Shown: piece after piece, positions 35,625-47,900 of the stretch
Position numbering within the stretch: the first letter of the stretch is position 1
Layout: every line of letters begins with the position of its first letter
Assembly (NCBI GenBank): GCA_947034895.1
Contig: OX344763.1
Location: forward strand, 76,217,093-76,281,092
Reading direction: 5' to 3'
Source: Rhytidiadelphus loreus
Taxonomy: Eukaryota > Streptophyta > Bryopsida > Hypnales > Hylocomiaceae
DNA length: 64,000 bases
Notes under the pieces: generated by a model
What the model was told of the DNA's origin: nothing
The model's input: the letters and a program-made list of their open reading frames with translations, nothing else
Database searches by the model: none
Program-made: the position numbers and the translations under genes

Positions 35625-38600
35625 GACTTCTCAATTAACTCAACGTGTTTGGGGTTGTCAGAGATATGAGACAATTTTGTTCACTGCAAAGGTTTGTTTC
35701 AATTCAAAAAAAAACTTGTCTTATTGTTATTGATAAATTCAGTAATAGTGCCAAGCAGGGTTTTTTTTTTTTAAATTTCAAGAATTGACGTACTGGCGAT
35801 ATAAAATGTTCTAGTGGTGCTCCAAATTGCAACATTCATCCACTTATTGCATGTATACTATGGTATTATCCACAATTAGGCAATTTCATGTAATATTCTT
35901 TTAAATTTCAAAGTTGTTTGGCAATTTCATCGAATTTTTTTGGCATTTTTTATAACTTTTTTTAACTCGATTTTTTTTTTCAATTACCCTCTAACACCAA
36001 AAAAAACCAAAAAAAAACCCTGATACCAATGCCTGAGACAACAAAATTCGTCAATTATTAGTTACTGTGTTCTTTTTAGAGCAAATGCACGTATCTTGGT
36101 TGACGTTGTTGATTTGATTGGTGTCAGGCGGGAATTGGTCCACTATAGTATGAGAGAAGTTATCCTAACATCCCATATCCATAAATCCTGCACGTCACAT
36201 GTATGAAATAAGAAATGTTCCTTCCCCTTCCTCAGGATACGAACAACCCACAATTGCCAAACAACTTTAAATTCAAGTCACAATCAAACAAAGCGTAAGG
36301 TCAGTATAACTATGTAAGTATGTATGTGTAGGTTACAAGCATTGATCCCGTGAACTAGTTTGATTCATCACGCTTTTGCGATGGTAGAATAATAATTGAT
36401 CACTGCCTTCCGTGCCTTGAATTGTGCAACACAAACTGGCCATGGACAATGATACCAGTCCTTGGAAACGTAGCAATACTAATACTATGAATTTCAAGAG
36501 GAGGTCGTTTATATTAGTAACCACCGTATGTTCAATTTTCAAAAATTTGTTACTCATTCTACAAAGGTTTAACAAATATGAAACAACCGACTTGCATTAG
36601 ATGACGGTTCCATTTTGCTTCCTTTAAAAAAAATTACCAAAATTGTTGCAAGGAGTTTAGTGGCCCTCCAAATGCAACCAGCTCTTAAAAGGATGCTTTA
36701 AGGGTAGACTAACTTACATCTTTAAGTCTAGAAGGAAAGATCGGGCAATGTGAAAACCCATTCTACTGGCCTCTCATCCCACCCGCCTCCAAATACACTC
36801 AAAATTCTCCACATATAGCCGTCTCTAAAATACCTATATTTGCCAATATCTTATCTAAATTGCTTATTAAAGAAAATCCACAATACCGTGCAAATCATTT
36901 GTTGAAAATAAAAAATCCGGTAAACAATGAATGATTTAAAGTCTAATATTTGTAGAAGTCCTTGGCTTCCATTTCCATATATAGTTTGGGAAGATAAATA
37001 GGTAAACAATTCTTCTACATAATTACAAACTAAGATTCTCTGGCGTTTAGTGAGTTGTGACTGATTTGAGATGCTACTTAATTACAAAGCTTTCCTCTAA
37101 TAGTACTTATTACGATAAAATCTTCAAAATGCTCATAAAATAATAGGGTGGGTAGACCTCCTACTAATTATAATTATAAGAAGTAGCGCATGGGAAATTT
37201 GTATAGTGCTTAGGAAATCTAAATGTCAAGATTATTTCCAACTTCATACGTATGCTTCCAACTTGTACATATAATATTTTGGACCATCTCTACATTTTTT
37301 TCATGATTCCATTCTTAATATTTCATAGGAATAACTGTCTATGGGCAACTTGTACGTGTCACTTTTGAAACCACCTCTACATTTTTTTTTTCACTTTGTG
37401 ATTAATTGGTGGATGTTGGGAAATTACTGCCAAAGGTTTCCTACATTTGAATTCAATCCAAGATCTTTAAAAAAAGTTGTTCTCGTGTACTGCTTACCAA
37501 ATCATAACGTAGGAATTATTTCCAACTTGTATGTATAATATTTTGGACCATCTCTACATTTTTTTCATGATTCCATGCTTAATATTTCATAGGAATAACT
37601 ATCTATGGGAAATCACTCGCAATGGTCCAACAATCTTCAATTCAATTCCAAAGTTCAAAAAACGTGCATGGATATGGACAAACTACGAAATCTAATTAGT
37701 GGGGGAGCTATTTGCAACTTGTACGTGTCACTTTTGAAACCACCTCTACATTTTTTTTTCACTTTGTGATTAATTGGTGGATGTTGGGAAATTACTGCCA
37801 AGGGTCTCCTACATTTGAATTCAATCCAAGATCTTTAAAAAAAGTTGTTCTCGTGTATTGCTTACCAAATCGTAACGTAGGAATTATTTCCAACTTGTAT
37901 GTATAATATTTTGGACCATCTCTACATTTTTTTCATGATTCCATGCTTAATATTTCATAGGAATAACTATCTATGGGAAATCACTCGCAATGGTCCAACA
38001 ATCTTCAATTCAATTCCAAAGTTCAAAAAACGTGCATGGATATGGACAAACTATGAAATCTAATTAGTGGGGGAGCTATTTGCAACTTGTACGTGTCACT
38101 TTTGAAACCACCTCTACATTTTTTTTTCCACTTCGTGATTAATTGGTGGATGTTGGGAAATTACTGCCAAGGGTCTCCTACATTTGAATTCAATCCAAGA
38201 TCTTTAAAAAAAGTTGTTCTCGTGTATTGCTTACCAAATCGTAACGTAGGAATTATTTCCAACTTGTACGTATAATATTTTGGACCATCTCTACATTTTT
38301 TTCATGATTCCATGCTTAATACTTGAAATATGGAATATTACTTGCACGTGTCTGGGTTTTGATCTTCGAATTGCTCTGAAGCATTCAAAACTGCTTGGAT
38401 TGATATGAACATTTTACCACAATAATTAGATCTCATGTGGTAGAAAATCTAACAAATTTTATTGAAATGTAACATTTATTGCAAAAGATTTTAGCATGCA
38501 TAGTTGCAGCCATCTGAATTCTATGTCTTCCATTTCCTTGAGTACACTACTCACTCACCTTATTTGTGAAGGTTTTGTCTGCTTCATTTGCATAGTATAA

Positions 38601-38912
38601 AGCAAATTTGTACCTAATTTGAAGGCAAGGTGGAGGGGACGGGGACATGTTGAGTACATTTATTAATCGATTGTAATAAGTTTGTTGAAAATGTCCCCGA
38701 TTTCTTGGCGTTTTTGACGTAGATGATATTTGCAATGTGGACTATTTTAGAATAGAAAAAGATAGGTAGTAATTCTCTTTACTGAAAAGAAGTGGAAAAT
38801 TTGTCATAATAGTACTAGAAGGTGGAAAATCTTATTGAACTACTGAAATTTAATTAGCATGTTGGCTACTAGAAGAGAATATATTTGAATATCATTAAAT
38901 CAATGCATATTA
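35625..38912. other. AT-rich non-coding region
   Basis: AT-rich sequence with homopolymer runs and no gene I can support. It contains the triplicated ~368-bp repeat listed separately. Confidence 0.5.
37236..38330. repeat. tandem ~368-bp repeat, three units
   Basis: The block starting AACTTGTACGTGTCACTTTT recurs at 37347, 37716 and 38083 (offsets 369 and 367), with near identity between the second and third units. Each unit contains an internal shorter repeat (TATAATATTTTGGACCATCT). The near-identical 62-65 codon ORFs in each unit are by-products. High identity indicates recent amplification. Confidence 0.9.
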
Positions 38913-39058
38913 TAAGGCCTTCTTCAATGAATTGTAAGAAGTTCTAGTCTCATTTTAATGCATTTTTTTATATATAGAATAAAAATAGTGTTCAATAATC
39001 AAGACTCTTCAAAAAAATGACACTTAGAAATGTCAAAACATTAATTTATAAATTTTGT
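38913..39058 (+). repeat. left terminal inverted repeat
   Basis: About 145 bases aligning, with small gaps, to the reverse complement of 44950-44805. By-eye identity is about 70-75%, highest in AGTCTCATTTTAATGCATT and GTCAAAACA. Confidence 0.7.
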
Positions 39059-39909
39059 AGTATTGAAAGAAGGCTAACTATTTTATTACATGAATAATGG
39101 TTTTATATATTTTTTGTGGATCTTCTGAATAGTTACAATAAAAATAATCTTTATTCAACATGCAGAAATAAATTATTATGTAGTCCATAAAAAAAGGGTA
39201 GTTGTTTTCTTTAAGTCAATAACTCAAAACTTCTCTAAAATTTCATTATGATTTCTAAAATATTTCTAGAATTTATGCATATGTATTCTTGTCCATACCT
39301 ATTACAATTATGGCATTATATTTATCTTTTTACTTATCTTTAAATTGAAGAGAATAAATCATTCTTCATTTATATATTTTGAAATAGGAATTTACTTATT
39401 CATTTTTGAAATTGTACATTAGAAAATAATATTTTAACATAAAAAATAAGAGAACTTAAATTAGTATTTATTTGCACATAATCTAAGTCTAGAAAAATTA
39501 AAGATTGTAGTGATGGAAGATTAAGAATTTTGTTTTCTTAAAGTCATCTACAAATACATTGAGTAACATAAGAGATCAAATATTTAGTGAAAATTAAATA
39601 ATTGCCCTACATTCTACTACTATTGTATTGTAAAACCATTTGGAAAAATATGAGGAATAGATGTAATTTCTGAAGTTCTTTAAACTATGAATAAGAAAGA
39701 ATTTCTTGTAAAGATTTTTGACATCAGGAAATTGTTGGCCCTTCCACTGTAAAAAATCCATCTTGTCGTAAAAGAACCCCTAGCATGTTCTAGCCCACAC
39801 CAAAAAATGACACATTTTAAAACCCTAAACCCTAATTCATTTTAACTTCATTTGTTCAACCTTTCCGTTTGGCCGGTTTTTTGAATGCAGTGAGTTTTCC
39901 AATTTGTTC

Positions 39910-39931
39910 AAAAAAAAAAAAAAAAAAAAAA
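39910..39931 (+). repeat. A22 homopolymer
   Basis: Twenty-two consecutive A residues inside the left non-coding part of the transposon. It follows AACCCTAAACCCTAA-like sequence, and CATAAACCCTAAACC follows it. Confidence 0.95.
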
Positions 39932-40818
39932 GTCATAAACCCTAAACCTACAGTCTTAAATGCCCCAAACCCCAAAATAGTTCACGCGGTGGTTGAACAT
40001 GCCATCGGGGCAATTCCAAAAAAGTATGGCTTAGAACGTTACACTAAAGATAGCGGCAAGTGGATGTGATGATTCGAAAGTGTAGTCCCTGCAACTAGAT
40101 TGAAAATATCCAACAACTGTAAATGGACAAAATTTTGTTGCATCTTTTACGCACTAGACCCAGCTTTAGAAAAGTGCATCCGAAAGTGAGCGGAGAATCT
40201 TCAGTAATGTCAGGAAAATGATGAATGCAACGGATTTTCTGCATTCGAAGTCAACATATTTTGAATTCTGGAAAATTCGCGCTCAAATTTTCCCGCCCCT
40301 TGTACACGGACATAGTTGAACTCCTTCATTTTGCGCAATCGCCTTTGCGACGGAGTCACGCCTTTCAGATTTTTCTCCATGTCAATGCTCTTGTATTGAT
40401 GTTGCTCTCCATCAATTCCGTGTTGCGCCATTCCATGTTCATCTTCGAGCTACTGCGTTCTCCCATTTCAGGTTCTTACAATATTGCATTCTTCATCATG
40501 TTTTCTGATTGTCTACATTACGGTCCATCCCCGAACTACTGAGTTCTAGCATCGCAGGTTCTTGTCGGCCATGCAATATTTTGCAATTACGATCATGATG
40601 TTTCATTCTATGCATTAGATAGGATGGGTTCACTTTAGTCGATTCCGTGGTACACCTTGTCAGCAGTTATGCAATAAGGTACTAGTGAATTTGTAGAACT
40701 CACTGCGTTTCCTTATGGTAACGTTGATGTTCTAGCCGAACTAAATGCATAGATACTGGGATCCCGAGAAATGCGGCGGAAAATACGGAAGGATCGTATA
40801 GGAGTGCAATATACAGTG

Positions 40819-41431
40819 TAGTGTCGAGTCGACAATACATACCGGACGATAAGTTTTTTTATTCCTAATGATCACGTAGAGTCGGAAGTGTTATCTTCGA
40901 GTCGACGATACCGTTTATTTTCATGAAGTGTGGACGTTATTGTTGTCGTGATTTTCATTGTTGGAAGAACGACAATATTCTGTTTCATTGATTTATTCGT
41001 TGTCATGCTCAATTTGAATGTTATCGTCGAGTCAACGATAGGCTTCATTCTTGAATTGTGGATGTTATCATTATCGTGGGTTTTTTCGTCGATACTCTAT
41101 TGTATGTATTGTTCCCTGGCCAGATTAATGTCTGGTTATCGTCGAGTCGACAATTGAAGTCTTCGACGGATGTTTCCTAATCTTTGGTTATTTTTGCGTA
41201 ATCATCGAGTCGACGATACCATCCTCATGAATTCCATTGCACTCTTTAGCCTATGTTCTCTAGTCATAGTTAATTTGAGGGTAATCCTCGAATCGACGAT
41301 TCCCTCCTCATCAATTTTATTGCATTGATATTACCCTATTATTGTCGGGTTTCTTCGACTCCACGATTATTCTTCTCTGACAGTAAAGCTTGGTTTCAAT
41401 AGAAATTGGTGATATTGTCGTGTCGACCATA
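40819..41431. promoter_or_regulatory. array of eight 19-bp palindromes upstream of the DUF7869-like gene
   Basis: Copies start at 40819, 40892, 41022, 41137, 41200, 41283, 41350 and 41413, spaced 63-130 bases with four gaps of 63-73. The best are TATCTTCGAGTCGACGATA (40892) and TATCGTCGAGTCAACGATA (41022). Most differ by one to three bases from the 9+1+9 palindrome. The array ends about 105 bases before the gene's ATG (41538), as expected of a cluster of binding sites for a dimeric protein. Regulatory or transposase-binding roles are inference. Confidence 0.65.
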
Positions 41432-41537
41432 ACTCATGCGTGTATTATGTTTATTGACAATTTGATGATATTTATGGATTTACACAATGAGCTGAATTTC
41501 ATGTCCTCTTATGTTTATCATCTACTTGACGTGCAGA

Positions 41538-44411
41538 ATGGATATTCATGGGCCTGATGATTTTGCGGTTCCGGTGCCCATATTACCGGCTGGTGTTGTT
41601 CCTTGCGACGGGTTACCTCGACAATCTTGGATTACTAGAGGAGTAGTTTTCAGAAATGAGGCAGGAGATGATGTTGCAAAAGCAGTGTGCCAGAGTGTAG
41701 ACGTGGATCTTGTAATTGACTCTGATGGGGAGCCTTTGGGTGACAACCGTGTTGCTGTGCAAATTGCAGAGTCTTTATGCGAGGCTGAAGTCCCTGTAGG
41801 TAGAATGTGGTCTATGGTTTCGTGGCACATTAAACAAGTGTTTTTGAATGGTGTTAGTCTTTATGACCATGACCAGACACATATTTACAATACCGCCGTA
41901 AATGCCTTAAACCACCACGTTCGAGTTGGAGTTCGTTCGTATGAAACTTCTCATCAAAAATTGGATCCAAAACAGCCTCCAAAAAGGGAATCTCTTCTCA
42001 CTCAACAGGCAATTATTGAAGTGTCCACAAAACCATGTTGCCAAAGCAACTGTACGCAACATTTCCCACGTCACGAAATTGAAGCCATACGTTATTAACT
42101 TCATGTGAAAGGTGGCGTGTACGTCCGCAAGCTTTGCCTTCTTGAGGCACATAGGCAGGTGCACAAGGACCTTGCCGGAAAGGAATGGATAACATTGAAA
42201 AACGTCAAAGTCTGTCTCATTGCTTGGTGGACCATTCATGGGATTTCGAAAGCTACTTTCTATAGGTTCAAGCGCATGGCGAAAGAGGGGAAGGTTGCAG
42301 AGGCGCATGGAAATATGGGGTTAAAGAAGCCACGCACACAAACTGTGCAAGCCACTGCAACACTTCGGAACTTGGTAGTAGGTGAAGCTGACTTAATGCC
42401 TCACAAATCAAGAACTCTTGAATCTGGAGAGAAGGTCCCAGCAATGGTTTTGCCTTCATCGTGGCGTTGGAGCGACCAATTGCCAAAAATCAATGATGCC
42501 AATGTCGCACTGAATTTGCCACCAATTTCCTCTAGTGGCTTGAGTAACATTCGGCGTGCTTCTTTCTCTGAATATGCTGCGAAGTCTCATGGAGATACTT
42601 TTGCAAGATGTGGTCTATGCGATACATACAAACAATTGAGGAGTGCTTGCACTCCAATGTCAATTGCGCAAGAAAAATGGGAGAAAATTTACACCACCCG
42701 TCTTAGTGGGCAAAAGGCTCACAGGGAACTCTACTATGGGTTTAGGCAAATATCTGAGGAATTTCCTGATAAGATGTTGTGCATCATCCATGACAAAATG
42801 GATCACTCAAAGACCGCTTCACCTCACTTCTCCCACAAGACAAAAGCAACTGACTCTTTTATGAAAATGCCAGTGGCCATAACGGGTATGATCGCCCATG
42901 GCCATGGCGATGTTCGGTATGCTCACTATAGCTTGGACATTTTTCCAACAGACTCAAATCATACTATTGGGTCTATTGCGAGGTTGTTGCGTGATCTCGA
43001 AGGAGAGCCAAAGAATTTGTCGCATACATTATTTTCTGATGAGGAGGGGCGAAGCACTTTAACTAAGGCTATGTTAGAAGGCTCAGACATTTGCTTGGAT
43101 TCTCTCCTTCCTCCTCCAGAGGAACATCTCTTAGCTAAACCTTTGCCGCCTATATTGACTCTCCAGCTCGACAATGCTTCAGAAGACAACAAGAACCGAT
43201 GGGTTTTTGCTTTTTGTTCTCTCCTTGTTTATAAAGGCATTTTCCGGGAAATATACATCAACTTTTTCATTGTTGGCCACACTCATGAAGACATTGATGC
43301 TCTTTTTGGTAGATGGAGCACAATGTTGAAGAGCAAAAGCTACCCGACACTTCCTAGGCTCATGAAATCATTCATGGATTGTGAAACCCACCCTGTCATT
43401 CCTCATTTCATTGAAGAAGTTCTCGACTTCAAGCGATTTGTACAAGGGTATTTGGGCACAAGCGGGGACTTCTTACAAGGTCATTCAACGTCGCAGCAAT
43501 TTAAGTTCTATATGGATTCTAGTGGATGGCCCTTAATGGAATATAAGAACTTGTGTACAGAGAAGGACTGGTTACCTAAGGACGGCAAAGGAATTCGCTT
43601 ATGGTCAGAAACCGAAGATGGACGTTCCAAAGTGCCAAGCGGTAGTCCGCCTCCTTTGCCTCCACAACAAATGAAATCGTTGAGTGAGATCAAAAAAGGA
43701 TTGGATGGTTTCATTGCACACTGGAGCAAAATGGCCAACAACGAAGACTCCGGATGTTTGGGGCTAAAGAATGACCCCATAAAAGATTATTGGAAGGGTG
43801 TCAGAACCGCTCTAGATGATTCTCTAGTGGTGCGTGAGACCTTGAAAGATGGATTTTGGCCAGCTTCAAGGGTTGCAGAAGAACCAGAAGACACAAGGCG
43901 GGAGGATGGCACATTGCGTGAAGAGTTTACAGAAGATCCACCCTTTGTTGGACACAAGCGTGACCGTCTACCTCCTTCATTCCGTGTTGCACGTGATGTA
44001 TTTGCAGGTTATTTTGTTGTGGTACGTCCCGCCGATGAAGACCCAAAGCCATTTTGGCTTGCTAGGGTGCTTACAAATCCGAATCCGGATCCAGGGCATA
44101 TTCATCAGATCCAAATCCAATATTGGACGCCTGCTTCAAGCCGTCACATTGATATGGATACATATGTTGGATGGGATACAAAAGCAGGAAATGTGTGGCG
44201 CGAGGACTGTTTAATCCCGTCATGTTGGTCAAACACGGACTGTATCATGACAGCTTTCAAGCCGCGTGGGAAAAGGGGGGCCGAAAATCAACCCCCACTT
44301 ATTACAAAAGTTGCAATTCCCAAGCCGCAGATCAACATCATCAAATCATCGGTGGAAGCCTTTGTGTCTAATTCAAGCAACGATGCTTCCTTGAGTGAAG
44401 GCAAGGAATAG
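41538..44411 (+). pseudogene. DUF7869-like DDE-type transposase candidate, one in-frame TAA
   Basis: About 958 codons open apart from one TAA at 42096-42098, one step from CAA. The ATG chosen follows a GACGTGCAG acceptor-like site, so an upstream exon is possible. Domains in order: an N-terminal unknown region; a Cys cluster (KPCCQSNC then HEIEAIR) probably binding zinc; a helical segment (GISKATFYRFKRMAKEG); a catalytic-like core; and a C-terminal region (KPFWLARV...IQYWTP) like small chromatin-reader or SH3-like folds. The core has Asp in IIHDKMDHSKT (42791), Asp in LQLDNASEDNKN (43170) and Glu-Asp in HTHEDIDALFGRW (about 43287), a spacing suggestive of an RNase H-like DDE nuclease. It is probably the transposase of the surrounding element. 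Because only one defect is visible, loss may be recent. Confidence 0.65.
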
Positions 44412-44804
44412 TTTGTAGTTATGTAGACTCATATACCATGCATTTCGCATTTAGATGTTTTATTTTCATTATAAGTATATGTTGTCAGTGTAGTTTTTAT
44501 CATGATATTTGTGGCCATGTAATAGTTTTCATTTCTATTAATAGTATATTATTTCCTTCTTATTGCATTAGCGTATAATGCATTTGCATTTTCCTTCAAC
44601 AAACTATTTGGTTTCAATGTATTTAATGTGAAATGTTAAGTTATACAAATAATTATGTACACTAAAGTTTTGCTTGAGGTATTTTTACACAATTAAAGGA
44701 AATGTTGCACTCTATAACCTTTTGGTTTATTATATTATTAAATTCATAAAGAGTTAACAAAATAAAAATGATACAAGTTTGTTGTACCTCCTTTTGTAAG
44801 TGGT

Positions 44805-44950
44805 ACCAAAATATATTAAGTAGTGTTTTGACAATTTTGAGTCTCAATTTATTAAAGAGTCTTAATTTAATGAACACTCTTTTTCATTCTAAATATAGAA
44901 TGCATTAAAATGAGACTTTAACTTGTCTCAATTTAATGAATAAGGCCTTA
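44805..44950 (-). repeat. right terminal inverted repeat
   Basis: Inverted partner of 38913-39058, ending AATGAATAAGGCCTTA. The outermost ten bases, TAAGGCCTTA, are themselves palindromic. Confidence 0.7.
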
Positions 44951-47900
44951 TGTAGCCATGTACGTAATAGTACTAAGGGTTCTATGACATAGAAGACATT
45001 GTACATCCGTACGGAATCCTTGTGTGTCATAAAAAGAAGAAAAATAAAATGTCATCAGGGTAATGTATGGGTCAAAAGATAATGCCAAAATTCTCCATTT
45101 ATGGTGAACTTGATTGCACTTGTTCTTTGTGGCAGGAGTGCAGGATTGCTTTAGGACAGAGGCTTTCAGCTATCAATGACCTTGACGTACAAAAGTCTAA
45201 TGACACATGGAGGACAAAGTCAAGAATGACACGATCTTTGTCTTTCAGTAGTGCACAATAGAACATGTATTAGGATGCATGTTTTCATATCGCTTCTGAA
45301 TAAGATGTTCATCGACGTCCTTGTCTGCATTTGTATAATGTTGTCTCATTATTGGATGTGGATAGAAGCATAGACAGTGACGCATACTTAACACAACCAA
45401 CTATAGTATGTCATTGTCTTCTATAGACACATGCATTCATAAATCCGTTCTACCGTTCCTTTATTGTAGCCAAGTATTCCATTTTTCATCCAGACGTTGT
45501 TCTTCTCCCTTACTAAGGCGGTATCAGTTTAGCAACTAGAAAGAAAGGTGAATGAAAATGAGAAGACAGTTTCATGTTGACAGTTTTCTTTTGAAGTTGA
45601 AGTTGCCACACACATTGCGCATGTGTACAACATGGAATGAACAAGAGCATGCTGGTCATCAGTGCTGCTGACGTTTCTATTATGCAAAAAGCCAATGAAG
45701 ATGAAAGTGGTAAGTTGTACTTTCATATTTCCAAGGATCTATTCATGTAGGTGTATTCATCTTGAAGAGGACGTAAAATTGTACATGCTTGTTTGATGGC
45801 GAGGACGTGAATGTTGTAGACTAAAGTTGGACATGATTCACTTGAGGAGTGCCGTACGTGCCTGTGCATTTGGATGTGTAGCTCATAAGCCCTCCGAGAG
45901 GACGTCTTACTTAGGCAATTGCATGTAATATATAGAAAGAGGTCGTTTCTATGCACAAAACATGCAAGGAGTACTATTGGTGGAAGTTACTTATGATTGT
46001 ATTTTAAGTTCAAAAATTGGAAGCACGATGTAAAGTATGTCTCATCCTTGAAATGCACATATAAATTTTGAAGCACATACTCTGCATTGTTGCAGAGCAT
46101 CTAATGTGTTGTGAATTGGTTGCCAATGAAGGTAGACTTTGTTTTTATAATAGGTTTTCCTTAGAAATGTACCTGTTGTCAACAGACTTTTAATTGGCAC
46201 TTGTATTCCAAAAAAGGTTTGAAGTTCTTTAATATTGTTCCAACATCATTACTTGTAAGCAAGGTACAAGCTTCAAAGTGCGCTGCAGTCATAGGCTGCT
46301 ATCTGCACTTGACTTCCCCAACGTCGTCATCATGATGTGTTGACATGAGTTTTCATTAAAAAATCATTGACAAAAGGGTACAAAAATGGATATTTTGAGT
46401 GACTCACAGTGCGAAGTACAAATTTCAGAAGGACACATCATGCTTGCTAAATGTTACGCATTTTTGCAATATATGAAAAGGTATTGTGGACCAATTCATC
46501 CGTTAGAAATTCTAATCTTCTATGTACGCATATGAGTGCATGCTTTTTCTGAATTGACATGACAGTGGTGGATGGACATGGCACGGACTGACGGACATGA
46601 TAGTTCATAGTTAGCAGCAATGCTTGTGTGGATAGTGTGGAAGAGCCAAACTTATAAATAACATTTTCTGAATTTGTTGAAGGGATTTACTTCAAGTTTG
46701 CTGTGTGAAAGGGAGGAGGTTCATTTCTTCGTCGATGCTGGTTACAATGACATGCTCAAGAAAGGTACATTGATACTGCTGAAAGACACATTTGTAGTGA
46801 TTAACATTTTGGTATTGCTAAAAAGGAAGGTTGCATACAAAGTTCTACGTCAAAAATAACATGATGTTATGGATCATGTGCAATGGAGGCTAGTCATCTA
46901 ATTCTGTGGAAAAGGAGCTAGCAATCATTGTCTTTGCATACAAAATAGTGGAGTTCCATATAGCTTCATAGTATATATATAATTGTCGAGTAGCAAAAAA
47001 TTTTGCAGATTAATGAAGTATTCTCTGTGAAAGGCCACTACGAATATGTGGTCCTCTACACGACGGCATGGTAGGCATTATAATCACTTCATATAATCAT
47101 AAGAAGTATAAGGTGGAAAAGGTTTTTGTAAACAACTGCATTTATCAAATTCCTTTGCAGCAATTCCATACTAAGGACATGGCAAAAGTGTATAGTTGTA
47201 CTTGAAAGGTCTTCCTCTTCAAGCAAATTGTTGACTCATAATAATGTTGGTTCCTATCGTTCACGTAGTCACTAAAATGCTATGTTCAAGTGTTGGCCTG
47301 TTGTAGAAGTGAAGTATAAGCCCACACTATGAAGACTGTATGACAACAACATCAGACGCATGCCATAGAAAAAGGGCTTCGAGGGAGTGAATGCAACAAA
47401 AACATTACAGAGACTACTAGCAAGTTATGTATGTGGATTCAATTTGTAAGGTGATACTTCTGATTTTAGAATGTTTTTGAGGAAATGGGTAAGGTGTTAT
47501 AAATTGTGTCAATCATGACTCCACACGATGTAAAACTTCAGACATGAAGGATTGTGTGTATATTTTTCTTTTATGGAAAAACTTCTCTACAACATTGTGG
47601 GCTTCTCATTATTGTTTTGTAGAGCTTAGAATGGACGAAGCATGGAATTGGTAGAAAAGTGGATAACAATAATGCAATTGTTGGAACGACTTACGTAGCA
47701 GCATGGCCCATTGCCATTCTCTTTTGCCTTCCCTTTCCTAGTGACAGGAATTCATTGGTGTTCTCATAAGGCTTGCATATTGTCTGTGGATGTTGTCAGC
47801 ATGTAACTTGATGCCTTCGTTTATTATGCAGGAGGGTTGTGTGCAAGTTCTAAAGAAATGATGTGATATACAGGTGATCTAGAAGGCATGGAGTATTTGA

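Larger units (their letters stand above)
38913..44950 (+). mobile_element. candidate complete DUF7869-type DNA transposon (~6.0 kb)
   Basis: The ends are imperfect inverted repeats of about 145 bases. The left starts TAAGGCCTTCTTCAATGAA and the right, inverted, starts TAAGGCCTTATTCATTAAA. Both continue through AGTCTCATTTTAATGCATT, AAGACTCTT and TGTCAAAACA in the same order. The interior holds one large plus-strand gene resembling the DUF7869 group, ending 540 bases before the right end. A third gene copy near 62.8 kb has the same terminus 565 bases after its stop, which independently supports the right boundary. No clear target duplication was found (left flank ...ATTA, right flank TGTAG...). 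I do not know a named superfamily for it. Confidence 0.7.

Noticed and set aside
37341..38275. Three near-identical 62-65 codon ORFs
   Set aside because: By-products of a 368-bp tandem repeat. Flanking non-coding bases are equally conserved.
40819..41431. CRISPR-like array
   Set aside because: Regular palindromic repeats are present, but spacer lengths vary (44-111 bases), the repeats are short and diverged, and the context is a plant genome with no cas genes.
38913..44950. PIF/Harbinger assignment for the DUF7869-type element
   Set aside because: GGCC starts with TAA/TTA flanks are suggestive, but the left flank reads TAA and the right TTA, so they are not a direct duplication, and the protein motifs are not those of Harbinger.
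46674..46859. Small ORF encoding a Lys/Leu-rich 61-residue peptide
   Set aside because: No splice context, no motif and no homologous copy in the window; length is expected by chance.
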